A stretch of 64,000 nt of DNA from an uncultured Oscillospiraceae bacterium (GTDB lineage: Bacteria; Bacillota; Clostridia; Oscillospirales; Oscillospiraceae), in assembly GCA_934589675.1 (NCBI GenBank), contig CAKTOF010000001.1, positions 124,001 through 188,000 on the forward strand. Reading direction: 5' to 3'. Within the stretch, counting starts at the first letter, position 1; each line of letters begins with the position of its first letter. The translations under genes were made by a program, and so were the position numbers. Below, piece after piece: positions 25,696-33,379 of the stretch. The notes below the pieces were generated by a model. It saw only the letters and a list, made by a program, of their open reading frames with translations. It ran no database searches and had not been told where the DNA came from.

Positions 25696-27525
25696 ATGAC
25701 CTACAGCATGAAAAAAGTCCATGAGACAAAAACCCGCTCCACGGTGCTCTACCAGACGACATGGCTCGTCGAGCAGACCGTCCGCTTCAACGACCTGCGC
25801 ATTCTTGAAAACGCCGTCGTCGTCGCCCCGGAGGGCAAGTATGTGACGATGACCGTCAACGGCGTCGGCACGCCGATCGCCAAGGGCCACTACAAGGGCG
25901 ACATCGTCCTGACCGTGTCCGACAGCTACTTCATGAAGCCGGGCGGCCTGATGAAGATGAACGAGATCGGCCGCAACATGCACGCCGCCATCGTCGTCGA
26001 GGACGGCAAGGTGCAGGGCAGCAAGGGCGTTGCCGCCATCGTCGACGGCGGCGCCGTCACAGACAGCAAGGCCGAGGGCATCTACATCGGCACGAGCGAG
26101 GAGAGCTTCAACGGCATCATTGTCGACGGCGAGAGCGACTACCTCGTCAAGGACGTCAAGATGGACTTTGAGGGCTTCTCGGACAACGACTTCCTCGGCG
26201 TCGGCTGCGGCGTGACGGCCGTCGGCAAGTCCAAGGTCCGCATCGAGGACTCCGAGTTCACGTTCTCCGGCGTCACCCGCTGCGCCATCCACGCCGGCGG
26301 CGACTCGGAGGTCTATGTCAAAAACTGCGACATCACGAACCTCTCGCCCGACTCCGACTGGCTGGGCAGCTTCTCCTGGCAGGTCGGCTTCGCCGGCACG
26401 AACCGTCTGGCGCAGCTCACCGACAACGCCACCGTCACCTATGAAAACTGCCGCCTCAAGACGAACGGCTGGGGCATCTGCTCCATCGACGGCAGCGACG
26501 ACGGCGTCAAGATGCTGCTCAAGGACTGCAAAATGGAGCTGTCCGGCCCGCGCGCGCACGGCTACGGCGCGTTCTGCATCGGCGACAACGAGATCGTCTA
26601 CGACCACTGCGACGTCGACGTCTACGGCTACCCGATGCTCGTCATGGGCATGGAGGGCAAGGGCCGCCCGTCCATCGTGAACGGCTCGAAGATCCGCGGC
26701 CGCCGCTTCGGCGCCATGGTCGTCAGCGACGACAACTCCATCTTCACCATCTCTGACTCCTCGTTCGACACCGGCAAGTCCAGCCTCGTCGTCAAGGCGT
26801 CCGCCTCGACCATCAACATCAAAAACTCCACGTTCCGCGCCGGCAACAACGTCATCCTCCAGCTCATGGACCCGGACGAGTCCGGCATGAACGTTATGGA
26901 GTACAAGATCCCCGTCGGCGAGGTCGACACGTATCTTGACGGCCGCGACCTTGCCCACGCCTCCGACACCGAGGACGTTATCGTCAACATCGAAGGCTGC
27001 GACATCACCGGCGACTTCTTCAACTCCACCACGAACATCCGCGCCTACAAGCGCAACGCCCGCGGCGGCATGGGCTACTTCCACGACACCGTCATCGGCA
27101 TCCGCGAGTCCGACGGCGAGGGCGGCCACTGGGAAGAGGGCAACCCGCGCCACGGCGGCGACGATCTGCGCGGCCCGAAGAACCTCGGCATGAACCTCAA
27201 GGGCACGAAGATCACCGGCATCATCTCCGCCGCCTCGCAGGCCTACCGTGAGGGTCTCACGCTCATCCTTGAGGACAACCGCCTCGAGCTGTCCAACGTC
27301 ACGCAGGCCGCCGCGCCGACCGTCAACAACGGCGTTGTCATCACGCTCGACGAAAGCAGCGCCTGGACCGTCACCGGCACGAGCTATATCACCGCGCTCA
27401 ATATCGCGCCCGGCGCCACCGTCGCCGCCCCGGAGGGCAAGACGCTCACCATGACCGTCGACGGCGTGGAGACCGCCATCGCTCCGGGCTCCTATGCCGG
27501 CAAGATCGTTCTGACCGTCGCGTAA
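25696..27525 (+). CDS. Right-handed beta-helix protein with twin terminal modules (paralogue 2)
   Basis: 609 aa, function unknown. AAAGGAG lies 7 bases before the ATG. A module at about 25-75 (VVVAPEGKYVTMTVNGVGTPIAKGHYKGDIVLTV) recurs at 555-609 (IAPGATVAAPEGKTLTMTVDG ... GSYAGKIVLTV). The middle is a beta-helix with rungs such as SKVRIEDSEFTFSGVTRCAIHAGGDSEVYVKNCD. There is no export signal. It is the direct neighbour of paralogue 3 (32 bp apart) and lies behind the two binding lipoproteins. The strong conservation of inner motifs across all three copies (GVTRCAIH, RRFGAMV, GDFFNSTTNIRA) argues for a real active surface rather than a loose structural repeat. Confidence 0.78.
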   Translation: MTYSMKKVHETKTRSTVLYQTTWLVEQTVRFNDLRILENAVVVAPEGKYVTMTVNGVGTPIAKGHYKGDIVLTVSDSYFMKPGGLMKMNEIGRNMHAAIVVEDGKVQGSKGVAAIVDGGAVTDSKAEGIYIGTSEESFNGIIVDGESDYLVKDVKMDFEGFSDNDFLGVGCGVTAVGKSKVRIEDSEFTFSGVTRCAIHAGGDSEVYVKNCDITNLSPDSDWLGSFSWQVGFAGTNRLAQLTDNATVTYENCRLKTNGWGICSIDGSDDGVKMLLKDCKMELSGPRAHGYGAFCIGDNEIVYDHCDVDVYGYPMLVMGMEGKGRPSIVNGSKIRGRRFGAMVVSDDNSIFTISDSSFDTGKSSLVVKASASTINIKNSTFRAGNNVILQLMDPDESGMNVMEYKIPVGEVDTYLDGRDLAHASDTEDVIVNIEGCDITGDFFNSTTNIRAYKRNARGGMGYFHDTVIGIRESDGEGGHWEEGNPRHGGDDLRGPKNLGMNLKGTKITGIISAASQAYREGLTLILEDNRLELSNVTQAAAPTVNNGVVITLDESSAWTVTGTSYITALNIAPGATVAAPEGKTLTMTVDGVETAIAPGSYAGKIVLTVA

Positions 27526-27556
27526 AGCAACGTAAAAATTACAGGAGGGCTCCCCC

Positions 27557-29377
27557 ATGATCAGCAAAACCGTCGAGCCGGGCCTTGTCTGGGAAGTCAG
27601 CGAGGACCTGCAATTCTACATTCTGAACTTCAAGGAGGGCGGCGCGATCCGCGCTCCCGAGGGCAAGCAGCTCACCATGACCGTCGACGGCGTCGGCACA
27701 GAGATCGTCCCGGGCTATTACAAGGGCGACATCCGCATCGCGGTCACGGACATCTACGACATGACCCCGCACGGCCTGCGCACCATGGCGCAGATCCACA
27801 CGCCGATGAACCCCGCGCTCGTCGTCCGCGACGGCGAGATCGACGCGGCAAAGAGCGCCGCCATCCTGCTTCAGGGCGGCGAGTACGACGGCCAGAAAAT
27901 GGTCGGCACCTACATGGCCACGACGAAGGGCGAGCAGAACGGCGTCATCGTCGAGGGCAAGACGAAGTATGAGATCGTCGGCGCCGAGTTTGACATGGAG
28001 GGCTTCTCCTCGTGCGACTTTGTCGGCGCGGGCGCGGCCGTCACGGCGATCGACGATGCGCTCGTCACCATCCGCGACAGCTACTTCAACCTCTCCGGCG
28101 TCACCCGCTGCGCCATCCACGTCGGCGGCGAGAGCCATGTGCTCGTCAAGGACTGCAAGCTCATCAACATGAGCCCGGCCAGCGACAAGGTCGACACGTT
28201 CTCGTGGATGGTCGGCTTCACCGGCACGAACCGCCTCGTCCAGCTGACCGACCACGGTCAGGTCACCTATGAGGGCTGCGAGCTGCGCTCGAACGGCTGG
28301 GCCATCAGCTCCATCGACGGCGGCGGCGACGTCCACATGGTCATGAAGGACTGCTACATGGAGCTCACCGGCCCGCGCAGCCACGGCTACGGCGCGTTCT
28401 GCATCGGCGATAACTTCGTCACCTACGACCACACGCACTGCCGCATCAACGGCTACCCCATCCTCATCATGGGCGAAGAGGGCATCGGCCGCGCGTCCAT
28501 CATCAACGACTCGCTCATTGAGGGCCGCCGCTTCGGCGTCATGGTCCACAAGGACGACAACTCCGTCATCACGCTCAAGGATTCCACGTTCCGCACCGGC
28601 AAGTCCACGATCTGCTCGAAGGGCTCGGCGTCGACGTATGACATCGACTGCGTCACCATGGAGCCGGGCAACGGCGTCATCCTCCAGCTCATGGACAACG
28701 ATGAGACCGACATGTGCACGGACAACTTCTACATCCCCGTCGGCGTGAAGGACGAGTACGTCCCCGGCCGCGACCTGTCGTCGGCCAGCGAGACGGAGGA
28801 TGTCATCATGAACATTGCAAACTCCGTCCTATGCGGCGACTTCCTCAACTCCACGACGGAGATCCGCGCCAACGCCAACGGCGTCAAGGGCGACGCGGGC
28901 ATGTTCATGTACCGCAACCTCGGCGCGGTGCGCATGGACGGCTTCGGCGAGAGCGACCCGCGCCCGCACAGCGGCCACGCCGGCGCGCCGGAGGCCAAGC
29001 CGCGCCATAAAGACGACCTTCAGGGCGCGAAAAACCTCGCCCTGAACCTCAAAAACGTCCAGCTGACCGGCGTCGTCTCCTCCGCCACGCAGGCCTACCG
29101 CGAGGGGCTGCACGTCATCGAGCCGATCAACCGCCTCGAGCTGTCCAACGTCACGCAGACCCCGGCGCCGACCGTCAACAATGGCGTCATCGTCTCGCTC
29201 GACCGCGAGAGCGTCTGGACCGTCACCGGCACGAGCTACATCACCGGCCTGACGATCGAGTCCGGCGCGGCCGTCGCCGCCCCGGCAGGCAAGACGCTCA
29301 CCATGACCGTCGACGGCGTGGAAACGGCCGTCGCCCCCGGCTCGTACAAGGGCAAGATCGTCCTGACCGTCGCTTAA
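27557..29377 (+). CDS. Right-handed beta-helix protein with twin terminal modules (paralogue 3)
   Basis: 606 aa; AGGAGGG lies 7-8 bases before the ATG. It aligns end to end with paralogue 2 and shares long identical blocks, most of all in the last 110 residues (NRLELSNVTQ, PTVNNGV, WTVTGTSYIT, GKTLTMTVDGVET), where even the DNA is nearly identical. A tandem duplication, recent or kept similar by gene conversion, is the simplest reading. The terminal module occurs at about 20-65 and 550-606. There is no signal peptide or membrane segment. A strong terminator closes the cluster that began at 17545. Confidence 0.78.
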   Translation: MISKTVEPGLVWEVSEDLQFYILNFKEGGAIRAPEGKQLTMTVDGVGTEIVPGYYKGDIRIAVTDIYDMTPHGLRTMAQIHTPMNPALVVRDGEIDAAKSAAILLQGGEYDGQKMVGTYMATTKGEQNGVIVEGKTKYEIVGAEFDMEGFSSCDFVGAGAAVTAIDDALVTIRDSYFNLSGVTRCAIHVGGESHVLVKDCKLINMSPASDKVDTFSWMVGFTGTNRLVQLTDHGQVTYEGCELRSNGWAISSIDGGGDVHMVMKDCYMELTGPRSHGYGAFCIGDNFVTYDHTHCRINGYPILIMGEEGIGRASIINDSLIEGRRFGVMVHKDDNSVITLKDSTFRTGKSTICSKGSASTYDIDCVTMEPGNGVILQLMDNDETDMCTDNFYIPVGVKDEYVPGRDLSSASETEDVIMNIANSVLCGDFLNSTTEIRANANGVKGDAGMFMYRNLGAVRMDGFGESDPRPHSGHAGAPEAKPRHKDDLQGAKNLALNLKNVQLTGVVSSATQAYREGLHVIEPINRLELSNVTQTPAPTVNNGVIVSLDRESVWTVTGTSYITGLTIESGAAVAAPAGKTLTMTVDGVETAVAPGSYKGKIVLTVA

Positions 29378-29386
29378 ACTACCCGT

Positions 29387-29420
29387 CAAAAACCGCGCGC
29401 CCGGCCGGGCGCGCGGTTTT
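29387..29420 (+). terminator. Intrinsic terminator after the beta-helix pair
   Basis: aaccgcgcgcccgg / ccgggcgcgcggtt palindrome with a short T-run. It marks the end of the 17.5-29.4 kb cluster. Confidence 0.85.
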
Positions 29421-29540
29421 GCGCCGCTTTCGGATATAAATAAACCGTTTTCGGTCTGCTTTTTTTCAAAAAGTCTGGTATACTAGGTGCAGGCGCATCC
29501 CGCGCCCGGCGATTTTTTTGACTTTACGGAGGAATTCAAA

Positions 29541-29861
29541 ATGTCCGTTCTGACTGTTACAAGCGACAACTACAAGCAGGACGTCCTGCTCGCAAGCGGC
29601 CCCGTCCTCGTCGACTTCTGGGCGCCGTGGTGCGTCTACTGCCGCCGCATCGCGCCCGCGCTCGAGCGCATCGCGGAAAAATACGAAGGCCGCGTCACCG
29701 TTGCGAAGATCAACGTCGACGACTGCCCCGACATCGCCAGCGAGCATGGCGTCGTGACCATCCCGGCGCTGTTTCTCTTTGAGAACGGCCAGCCCGGCGA
29801 GAAGCTCGTCGCCCCGACCGCGCAGGCCGAGATCGAGGGCTGGCTCGACGCGCAGCTGTAA
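29541..29861 (+). CDS. trxA: Thioredoxin with an unusual WCVYC active site
   Basis: 106 aa, standard thioredoxin length. ACGGAGGA lies 8 bases before the ATG at 29541, and a TATACT -10 box is seen at 29479. The fold is complete: VLVDFWAPWCVYCRRIAPALERIAEKY, KINVDDCPDIASEHGVVTIPALFLF with the cis-Pro, and the C-terminal helix. The active-site pair is Cys-Val-Tyr-Cys instead of the usual Cys-Gly-Pro-Cys, which should shift redox potential and partner choice. It is followed 11 bases later by thioredoxin reductase, so the two form a redox pair in the cytosol. Confidence 0.93.
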   Translation: MSVLTVTSDNYKQDVLLASGPVLVDFWAPWCVYCRRIAPALERIAEKYEGRVTVAKINVDDCPDIASEHGVVTIPALFLFENGQPGEKLVAPTAQAEIEGWLDAQL

Positions 29862-29872
29862 GGAGGATGGCC

Positions 29873-30796
29873 ATGCAATCGCACTATGACGTTGTCATTC
29901 TGGGCGGCGGCCCGGCCGGCTACACGGCCGCGCTCTACTGCGCCCGCGCGGGGCTGTCCGCCCTCGTGCTCGAGCAGCTCTCACCCGGCGGCCAGATGGC
30001 CACGACGGAGCGCATCGACAACTACCCCGGCTTTGAAGACGGCGTGGACGGCTTCGAGCTGGCCGAAAAAATGCAGCGCGGCGCGGAAAAATTCGGCGCC
30101 GAATCCGAATTTGCGACCGTGACGGGCGCATATCTCACGCAGACCCCCAAGCGCATCGAGACGACGTCCGGCCCCGTGACGGCCGGCGCCGTCATCGTGG
30201 CCACGGGCGCCACGCCGCGCCCGCTCGGCCTGCCGGAGGAGGACCGCTTCCGCGGCCGCGGCCTGTCGTACTGCGCCGCGTGCGACGGGATGTTCTATCG
30301 CGGAAAGTCCGTCGCCGTCGTCGGCGGCGGCAACACGGCCGCGGGCGAGGCGCTCACGCTCTCGCGCCTGTGCAGCCATGTCTACCTCATCCACCGCCGC
30401 GACACGCTGCGCGCCGACCAAAGCTCCGTCGCCCCGCTGCTCGGCGCCGAAAACGTTGAGATCATTTACAGCGCCGTCCCGACCGCCATCGAGGGCGAGA
30501 CGGAGGTCACCGGCCTCGCCGTACGCGACCAGAAGACGGCAGAGGTGCGCATCCTGCCCGTCTCCGGCGTGTTCGCCGCCGTCGGCCGCGTGCCGGACAC
30601 GGCTCTTTTCGCCGGCCAGACGGCGCTTGACGAGTCCGGCTACATCCTCGCGGGCGAGGACACGAAAACGAACGTCCCCGGCGTATTTGCCGCAGGCGAC
30701 GTCCGCACGAAGCCCCTGCGCCAGGTCGTCACCGCCTGCGCCGACGGCGCCGTCGCCGCCCATGCCGCCGCTGCGTATCTAAACAGCCTGAACTAG
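29873..30796 (+). CDS. trxB: Thioredoxin reductase (NADPH-type flavoprotein)
   Basis: 307 aa. The start is the second ATG (29873), because AAGGAGG runs straight into the first. FAD motif GGGPAGYTAALY near 10-21, redox-active CAACDG (usually CATCDG) near 134-139, NADPH motif VVGGGNTAAGEA and the late FAD-binding AAGDVRTKPLRQVVTACADGA are all in place. It passes electrons from NAD(P)H through FAD to the CxxC and on to the thioredoxin encoded upstream. The small FakA-like gene follows in the same transcript. Confidence 0.95.
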   Translation: MQSHYDVVILGGGPAGYTAALYCARAGLSALVLEQLSPGGQMATTERIDNYPGFEDGVDGFELAEKMQRGAEKFGAESEFATVTGAYLTQTPKRIETTSGPVTAGAVIVATGATPRPLGLPEEDRFRGRGLSYCAACDGMFYRGKSVAVVGGGNTAAGEALTLSRLCSHVYLIHRRDTLRADQSSVAPLLGAENVEIIYSAVPTAIEGETEVTGLAVRDQKTAEVRILPVSGVFAAVGRVPDTALFAGQTALDESGYILAGEDTKTNVPGVFAAGDVRTKPLRQVVTACADGAVAAHAAAAYLNSLN

Positions 30797-30813
30797 AGAA
30801 AGAAGGAGCCAAG

Positions 30814-31062
30814 ATGGAATTCAAATTTGACACCCAGCTGCTCATCGAGGGCACAGGCCTCGATGAGGACGCAATCCACGACTACATCATGACCCATATC
30901 AAGGGCGACTGCCTGCTCGCCGTCGGCGACGAGGAGCTTGTCAAGATCCACTACCACACCAACGAGCCGTGGGACGTGCTGTCCTACTGCGCCGCGCTCG
31001 GCGACATCCACGACATCGTCGTGGAGAACATGGCCCGTCAGGCCGACGGCCTGTCCGGCTGA
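30814..31062 (+). CDS. Stand-alone FakA/DAK-phosphatase C-terminal-like domain protein
   Basis: 82 aa, preceded by AAGGAG. The core GDCLLAVGDEELVKIHYHTNEPWDVLSYCAALGDIHDIVVENMARQ matches the stretch near the C-terminus of FakA (YloV, fatty-acid kinase) that reads GDSLVVVGD ... VKVHVHTN ... IKIDNMREQ, as I recall the family. The kinase (DhaL) part and the rest of FakA are missing, so it cannot phosphorylate alone. It sits last in the thioredoxin-reductase transcript and is followed by a terminator. A role as a subunit or as a metabolite-binding domain is conjecture. Confidence 0.7.
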   Translation: MEFKFDTQLLIEGTGLDEDAIHDYIMTHIKGDCLLAVGDEELVKIHYHTNEPWDVLSYCAALGDIHDIVVENMARQADGLSG

Positions 31063-31075
31063 CCGCGAAGATCCG

Positions 31076-31106
31076 CCGCCCTCCCGCCGTGGGAGGGCGG
31101 TTTTTT
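31076..31106 (+). terminator. Intrinsic terminator of the trxA-trxB transcript
   Basis: ccgccctccc / gggagggcgg stem followed by six T. Confidence 0.92.
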
Positions 31107-31169
31107 GGAAACGGCGCGCATCGGCCGGCTCTCGTGAAAAGAAAGTCATGCCAAAACCGCCCGCGGCGG

Positions 31170-31198
31170 TTGCTTTGTCCCGGCATTGCGGCTATAAT
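31170..31198 (+). promoter_or_regulatory. Promoter of pncB-niaR
   Basis: TTGCTT, a 17-base spacer and a perfect TATAAT. Transcription should start near 31205, just upstream of the operator-like palindrome. Confidence 0.65.
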
Positions 31199-31221
31199 AA
31201 GACGATCTACCGGATTTGACC

Positions 31222-31235
31222 GGTGTCAAGACACC
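31222..31235. promoter_or_regulatory. Candidate NiaR operator in the pncB leader
   Basis: GGTGTC-AA-GACACC lies just downstream of the expected transcription start. The same GGTGTC-NN-GACACC core lies at 33334-33347 before the PfoR-type transporter, and a NiaR gene stands between them. Confidence 0.75.
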
Positions 31236-31258
31236 TTGTATTTCAGGGAGCGACGCAT

Positions 31259-32710
31259 ATGAAAGAGAACCTCAACATGACGATGCTGTGCGACTTCTAC
31301 GAGCTGACGATGGGCAACGGCTACTTCGCCAGCGGCTATCGCGACCGCATCACGTATTTCGACATTTTCTTCCGTCAGGTGCCGGACAACGGCGGCTACG
31401 CCATCGCGGCCGGCCTTGAGCAGCTCATCGACTACATCGAGGATCTGCATTTTTCCGCGGACGACATCGCCTATCTGCGCGGCCGCGGCATTTTCTCGGA
31501 GGAGTTTTTGCAATATCTGGCCGACTTTCAGTTCACCGGCGACATCTGGGCCGTGCCGGAGGGCACGCCCGTCTTCCCGCGCGAGCCGGTCGTGACCGTC
31601 CGCGCGCCCGCCATTCAGGCGCAGCTGCTCGAGACGTACCTGCTTTTGTGCATCAACCACCAGAGCCTCATCGCCACGAAGGCCAGCCGCATCTGCCGCG
31701 CGGCGGAGGGGCGGACGGTGCTCGAGTTCGGCTCGCGCCGCGCGCAGGGCACGGACGGCGCCATTTTCGGCGCGCGCGCGGCCTACCTTGCCGGCTGCGC
31801 CGGCACGGCCTGCACGATCTCCGACCAGCTCTTCGGCGTCCCGGCCGGCGGCACGATGGCTCACGCGTGGGTGCAGATGTTCGACACGCAGTATGACGCC
31901 TTCCGCGCCTACTGCGAGACCTACCCCACAAACGCCACGCTGCTCGTCGACACATACAACACGCTCAAAAGCGGCATCCCGGACGCCATCCGCGCCTTCA
32001 ACGACGTGCTGCGCCCGCTCGGCATCACAAAATGCGGCATCCGGCTCGACTCCGGCGACCTTGCCTACCTCACGCGCTGCGCGCGGAAGATGCTCGACGA
32101 CGCCGGCTGGCCGGAGTGCCGGATCACGGTGTCGAACGCGCTCGACGAATATCTCATCACCGACCTGCTGCGGCAGGGCGCGTGCATCGACTGCTTCGGC
32201 GTTGGTGAGCGGCTCATCACCGCCAAGTCCGAGCCCGTATTCGGCGGCGTGTACAAGCTGGCCGCCATTGAGGACACAGCCGGGCAGATCATCCCGAAGA
32301 TCAAGATCAGCGAGAACGTCACGAAGATCACAACGCCGCACTTCAAGAAGGTCTACCGCCTCTTTGACCGCGAGACGGGCCACGCGCTGGCCGACTACAT
32401 CTGCGTCCACGACGAGGTGGTCGACGACACAAAGCCGCTCACGATCTTCGACCCTGACGCGACGTGGAAGCGGAAGGAGCTGACAAGCTTCACCGCGCGC
32501 GAGCTGCTCCGACCCATCTATCAGGGCGGAAAGCTCGTCTACGAAAAGCCGACGCTCCAGCGCTCGCGCGAATACTGCCTTTCCCAGCTGGGCACGCTCT
32601 GGGACGAGGTCAAGCGCTTTGACAACCCGCAGACATATTATGTTGACCTCAGTCAGAAGCTCTACGACATCAAAATGGAGCTTCTGCGCGCAAACGGGCA
32701 GGGCCGCTGA
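31259..32710 (+). CDS. pncB: Nicotinate phosphoribosyltransferase
   Basis: 483 aa, full length. AGGGAG lies before the ATG at 31259; an ATG at 31223 lies inside the operator and is not used. Typical segments are MTMLCDFYELTMGNGYF at the start, INHQSLIATKASRICRAAEGRTVLEFGSRRAQG (the family signature) and GIRLDSGDLAYLTR for phosphoribose binding. The enzyme makes nicotinate mononucleotide from nicotinate and PRPP, the salvage route to NAD. The niaR gene follows at once, so the operon encodes the salvage enzyme and its own repressor. Confidence 0.96.
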   Translation: MKENLNMTMLCDFYELTMGNGYFASGYRDRITYFDIFFRQVPDNGGYAIAAGLEQLIDYIEDLHFSADDIAYLRGRGIFSEEFLQYLADFQFTGDIWAVPEGTPVFPREPVVTVRAPAIQAQLLETYLLLCINHQSLIATKASRICRAAEGRTVLEFGSRRAQGTDGAIFGARAAYLAGCAGTACTISDQLFGVPAGGTMAHAWVQMFDTQYDAFRAYCETYPTNATLLVDTYNTLKSGIPDAIRAFNDVLRPLGITKCGIRLDSGDLAYLTRCARKMLDDAGWPECRITVSNALDEYLITDLLRQGACIDCFGVGERLITAKSEPVFGGVYKLAAIEDTAGQIIPKIKISENVTKITTPHFKKVYRLFDRETGHALADYICVHDEVVDDTKPLTIFDPDATWKRKELTSFTARELLRPIYQGGKLVYEKPTLQRSREYCLSQLGTLWDEVKRFDNPQTYYVDLSQKLYDIKMELLRANGQGR

Positions 32711-32711
32711 T

Positions 32712-33245
32712 ATGCCTGCCATGACTGCATCCGCGCGGCGCGCGGCCATTCTGGCCGCCCTGCGGGAAGAGCGCGGGCCGCTGTCGGCCTCGCGGCTGAG
32801 CGAGCGCTTCGGCGTCAGCCGGCAGATCATCGTCGGCGACGTCGCGCTGCTGCGCGCGTCCGGCGAGGCCATCTCGGCCACGCCGCGCGGGTATCTGCTC
32901 GCGCAGGAGCAGCCGCTGCTCACCCGCACCGTCGCCTGCTGCCACAAGTGCGCGGACATGAGCCAGGAGCTGTGCATCATGGTCGACAACGGCTGCATCG
33001 TGCGCGACGTCATCGTCGAGCACCCGCTCTATGGCCAGCTCACGGGCGCGCTGTCGCTCCGCAGCCGCTTCGACGTTACGCAGTTCTGCGCCCGCGCCGC
33101 CGCGCTGGACGCCGCGCCGCTCTCCGTGCTGACGGACGGCATCCACCTGCACACGCTGCTCTGCCCGGACGAGGCGAGCTTCCTGCGCGTGCGCGCCGCG
33201 CTCAGCGAAGCCGGCTTCCTGCTGCCCGAGGGGACGGCCGACTAG
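32712..33245 (+). CDS. niaR: NiaR-type niacin-responsive repressor (HTH-3H)
   Basis: 177 aa. It starts at 32712, one base after the pncB stop, with only a weak ribosome site, so translation is probably coupled. Residues 8-60 are an HTH_11 winged helix (RRAAILAALREERGPLSASRLSERFGVSRQIIVGDVALLRASG). The rest is the 3H domain, with conserved histidines in VACCHKCADM, VEHPLYGQL and DGIHLHTLL that bind metal. NiaR represses niacin salvage and uptake genes when nicotinate is plentiful. The two matching palindromes nearby are its likely sites. Confidence 0.93.
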   Translation: MPAMTASARRAAILAALREERGPLSASRLSERFGVSRQIIVGDVALLRASGEAISATPRGYLLAQEQPLLTRTVACCHKCADMSQELCIMVDNGCIVRDVIVEHPLYGQLTGALSLRSRFDVTQFCARAAALDAAPLSVLTDGIHLHTLLCPDEASFLRVRAALSEAGFLLPEGTAD

Positions 33246-33296
33246 CCGGCGCGCGCTTTCGCCCTGAAAAACCGCGCCCGCCTTTTCGCCGAAGGA

Positions 33297-33324
33297 TTGA
33301 CAAACGGAAATGAGCCGCTATAAT
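33297..33324 (+). promoter_or_regulatory. Consensus promoter of the PfoR-type transporter gene
   Basis: A perfect TTGACA, a 16-base spacer and a perfect TATAAT. The -10 box overlaps the left end of the 40-bp palindrome, so a bound repressor would block RNA polymerase. Confidence 0.9.
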
Positions 33325-33360
33325 GAGTGTACAGGTGTCATGACACCTGTACACTCATTA
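33321..33360. promoter_or_regulatory. 40-bp perfect palindrome, candidate NiaR operator
   Basis: Every base from 33321 to 33340 is complementary to 33341-33360 read backwards. The centre holds GGTGTC-AT-GACACC, matching the pncB site. It covers the -10 box and the expected start point. In RNA it would make a 5' hairpin. Confidence 0.85.
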
Positions 33361-33379
33361 TTTTGTATCGGAGAAAGCT

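Noticed and set aside
23923..27567. A 1214-codon open frame on the minus strand
   Set aside because: It lies opposite well-defined lipoprotein and beta-helix genes, is Asp/Val/Ala/Arg-rich in the way antisense frames of GC-rich genes are, and has no ribosome site.
17545..29377. A true bile-acid 7-dehydroxylation (bai) operon
   Set aside because: OYE, SDR and SnoaL classes match, but there is no BaiB ligase, BaiF transferase or BaiG transporter, and the gene order differs.
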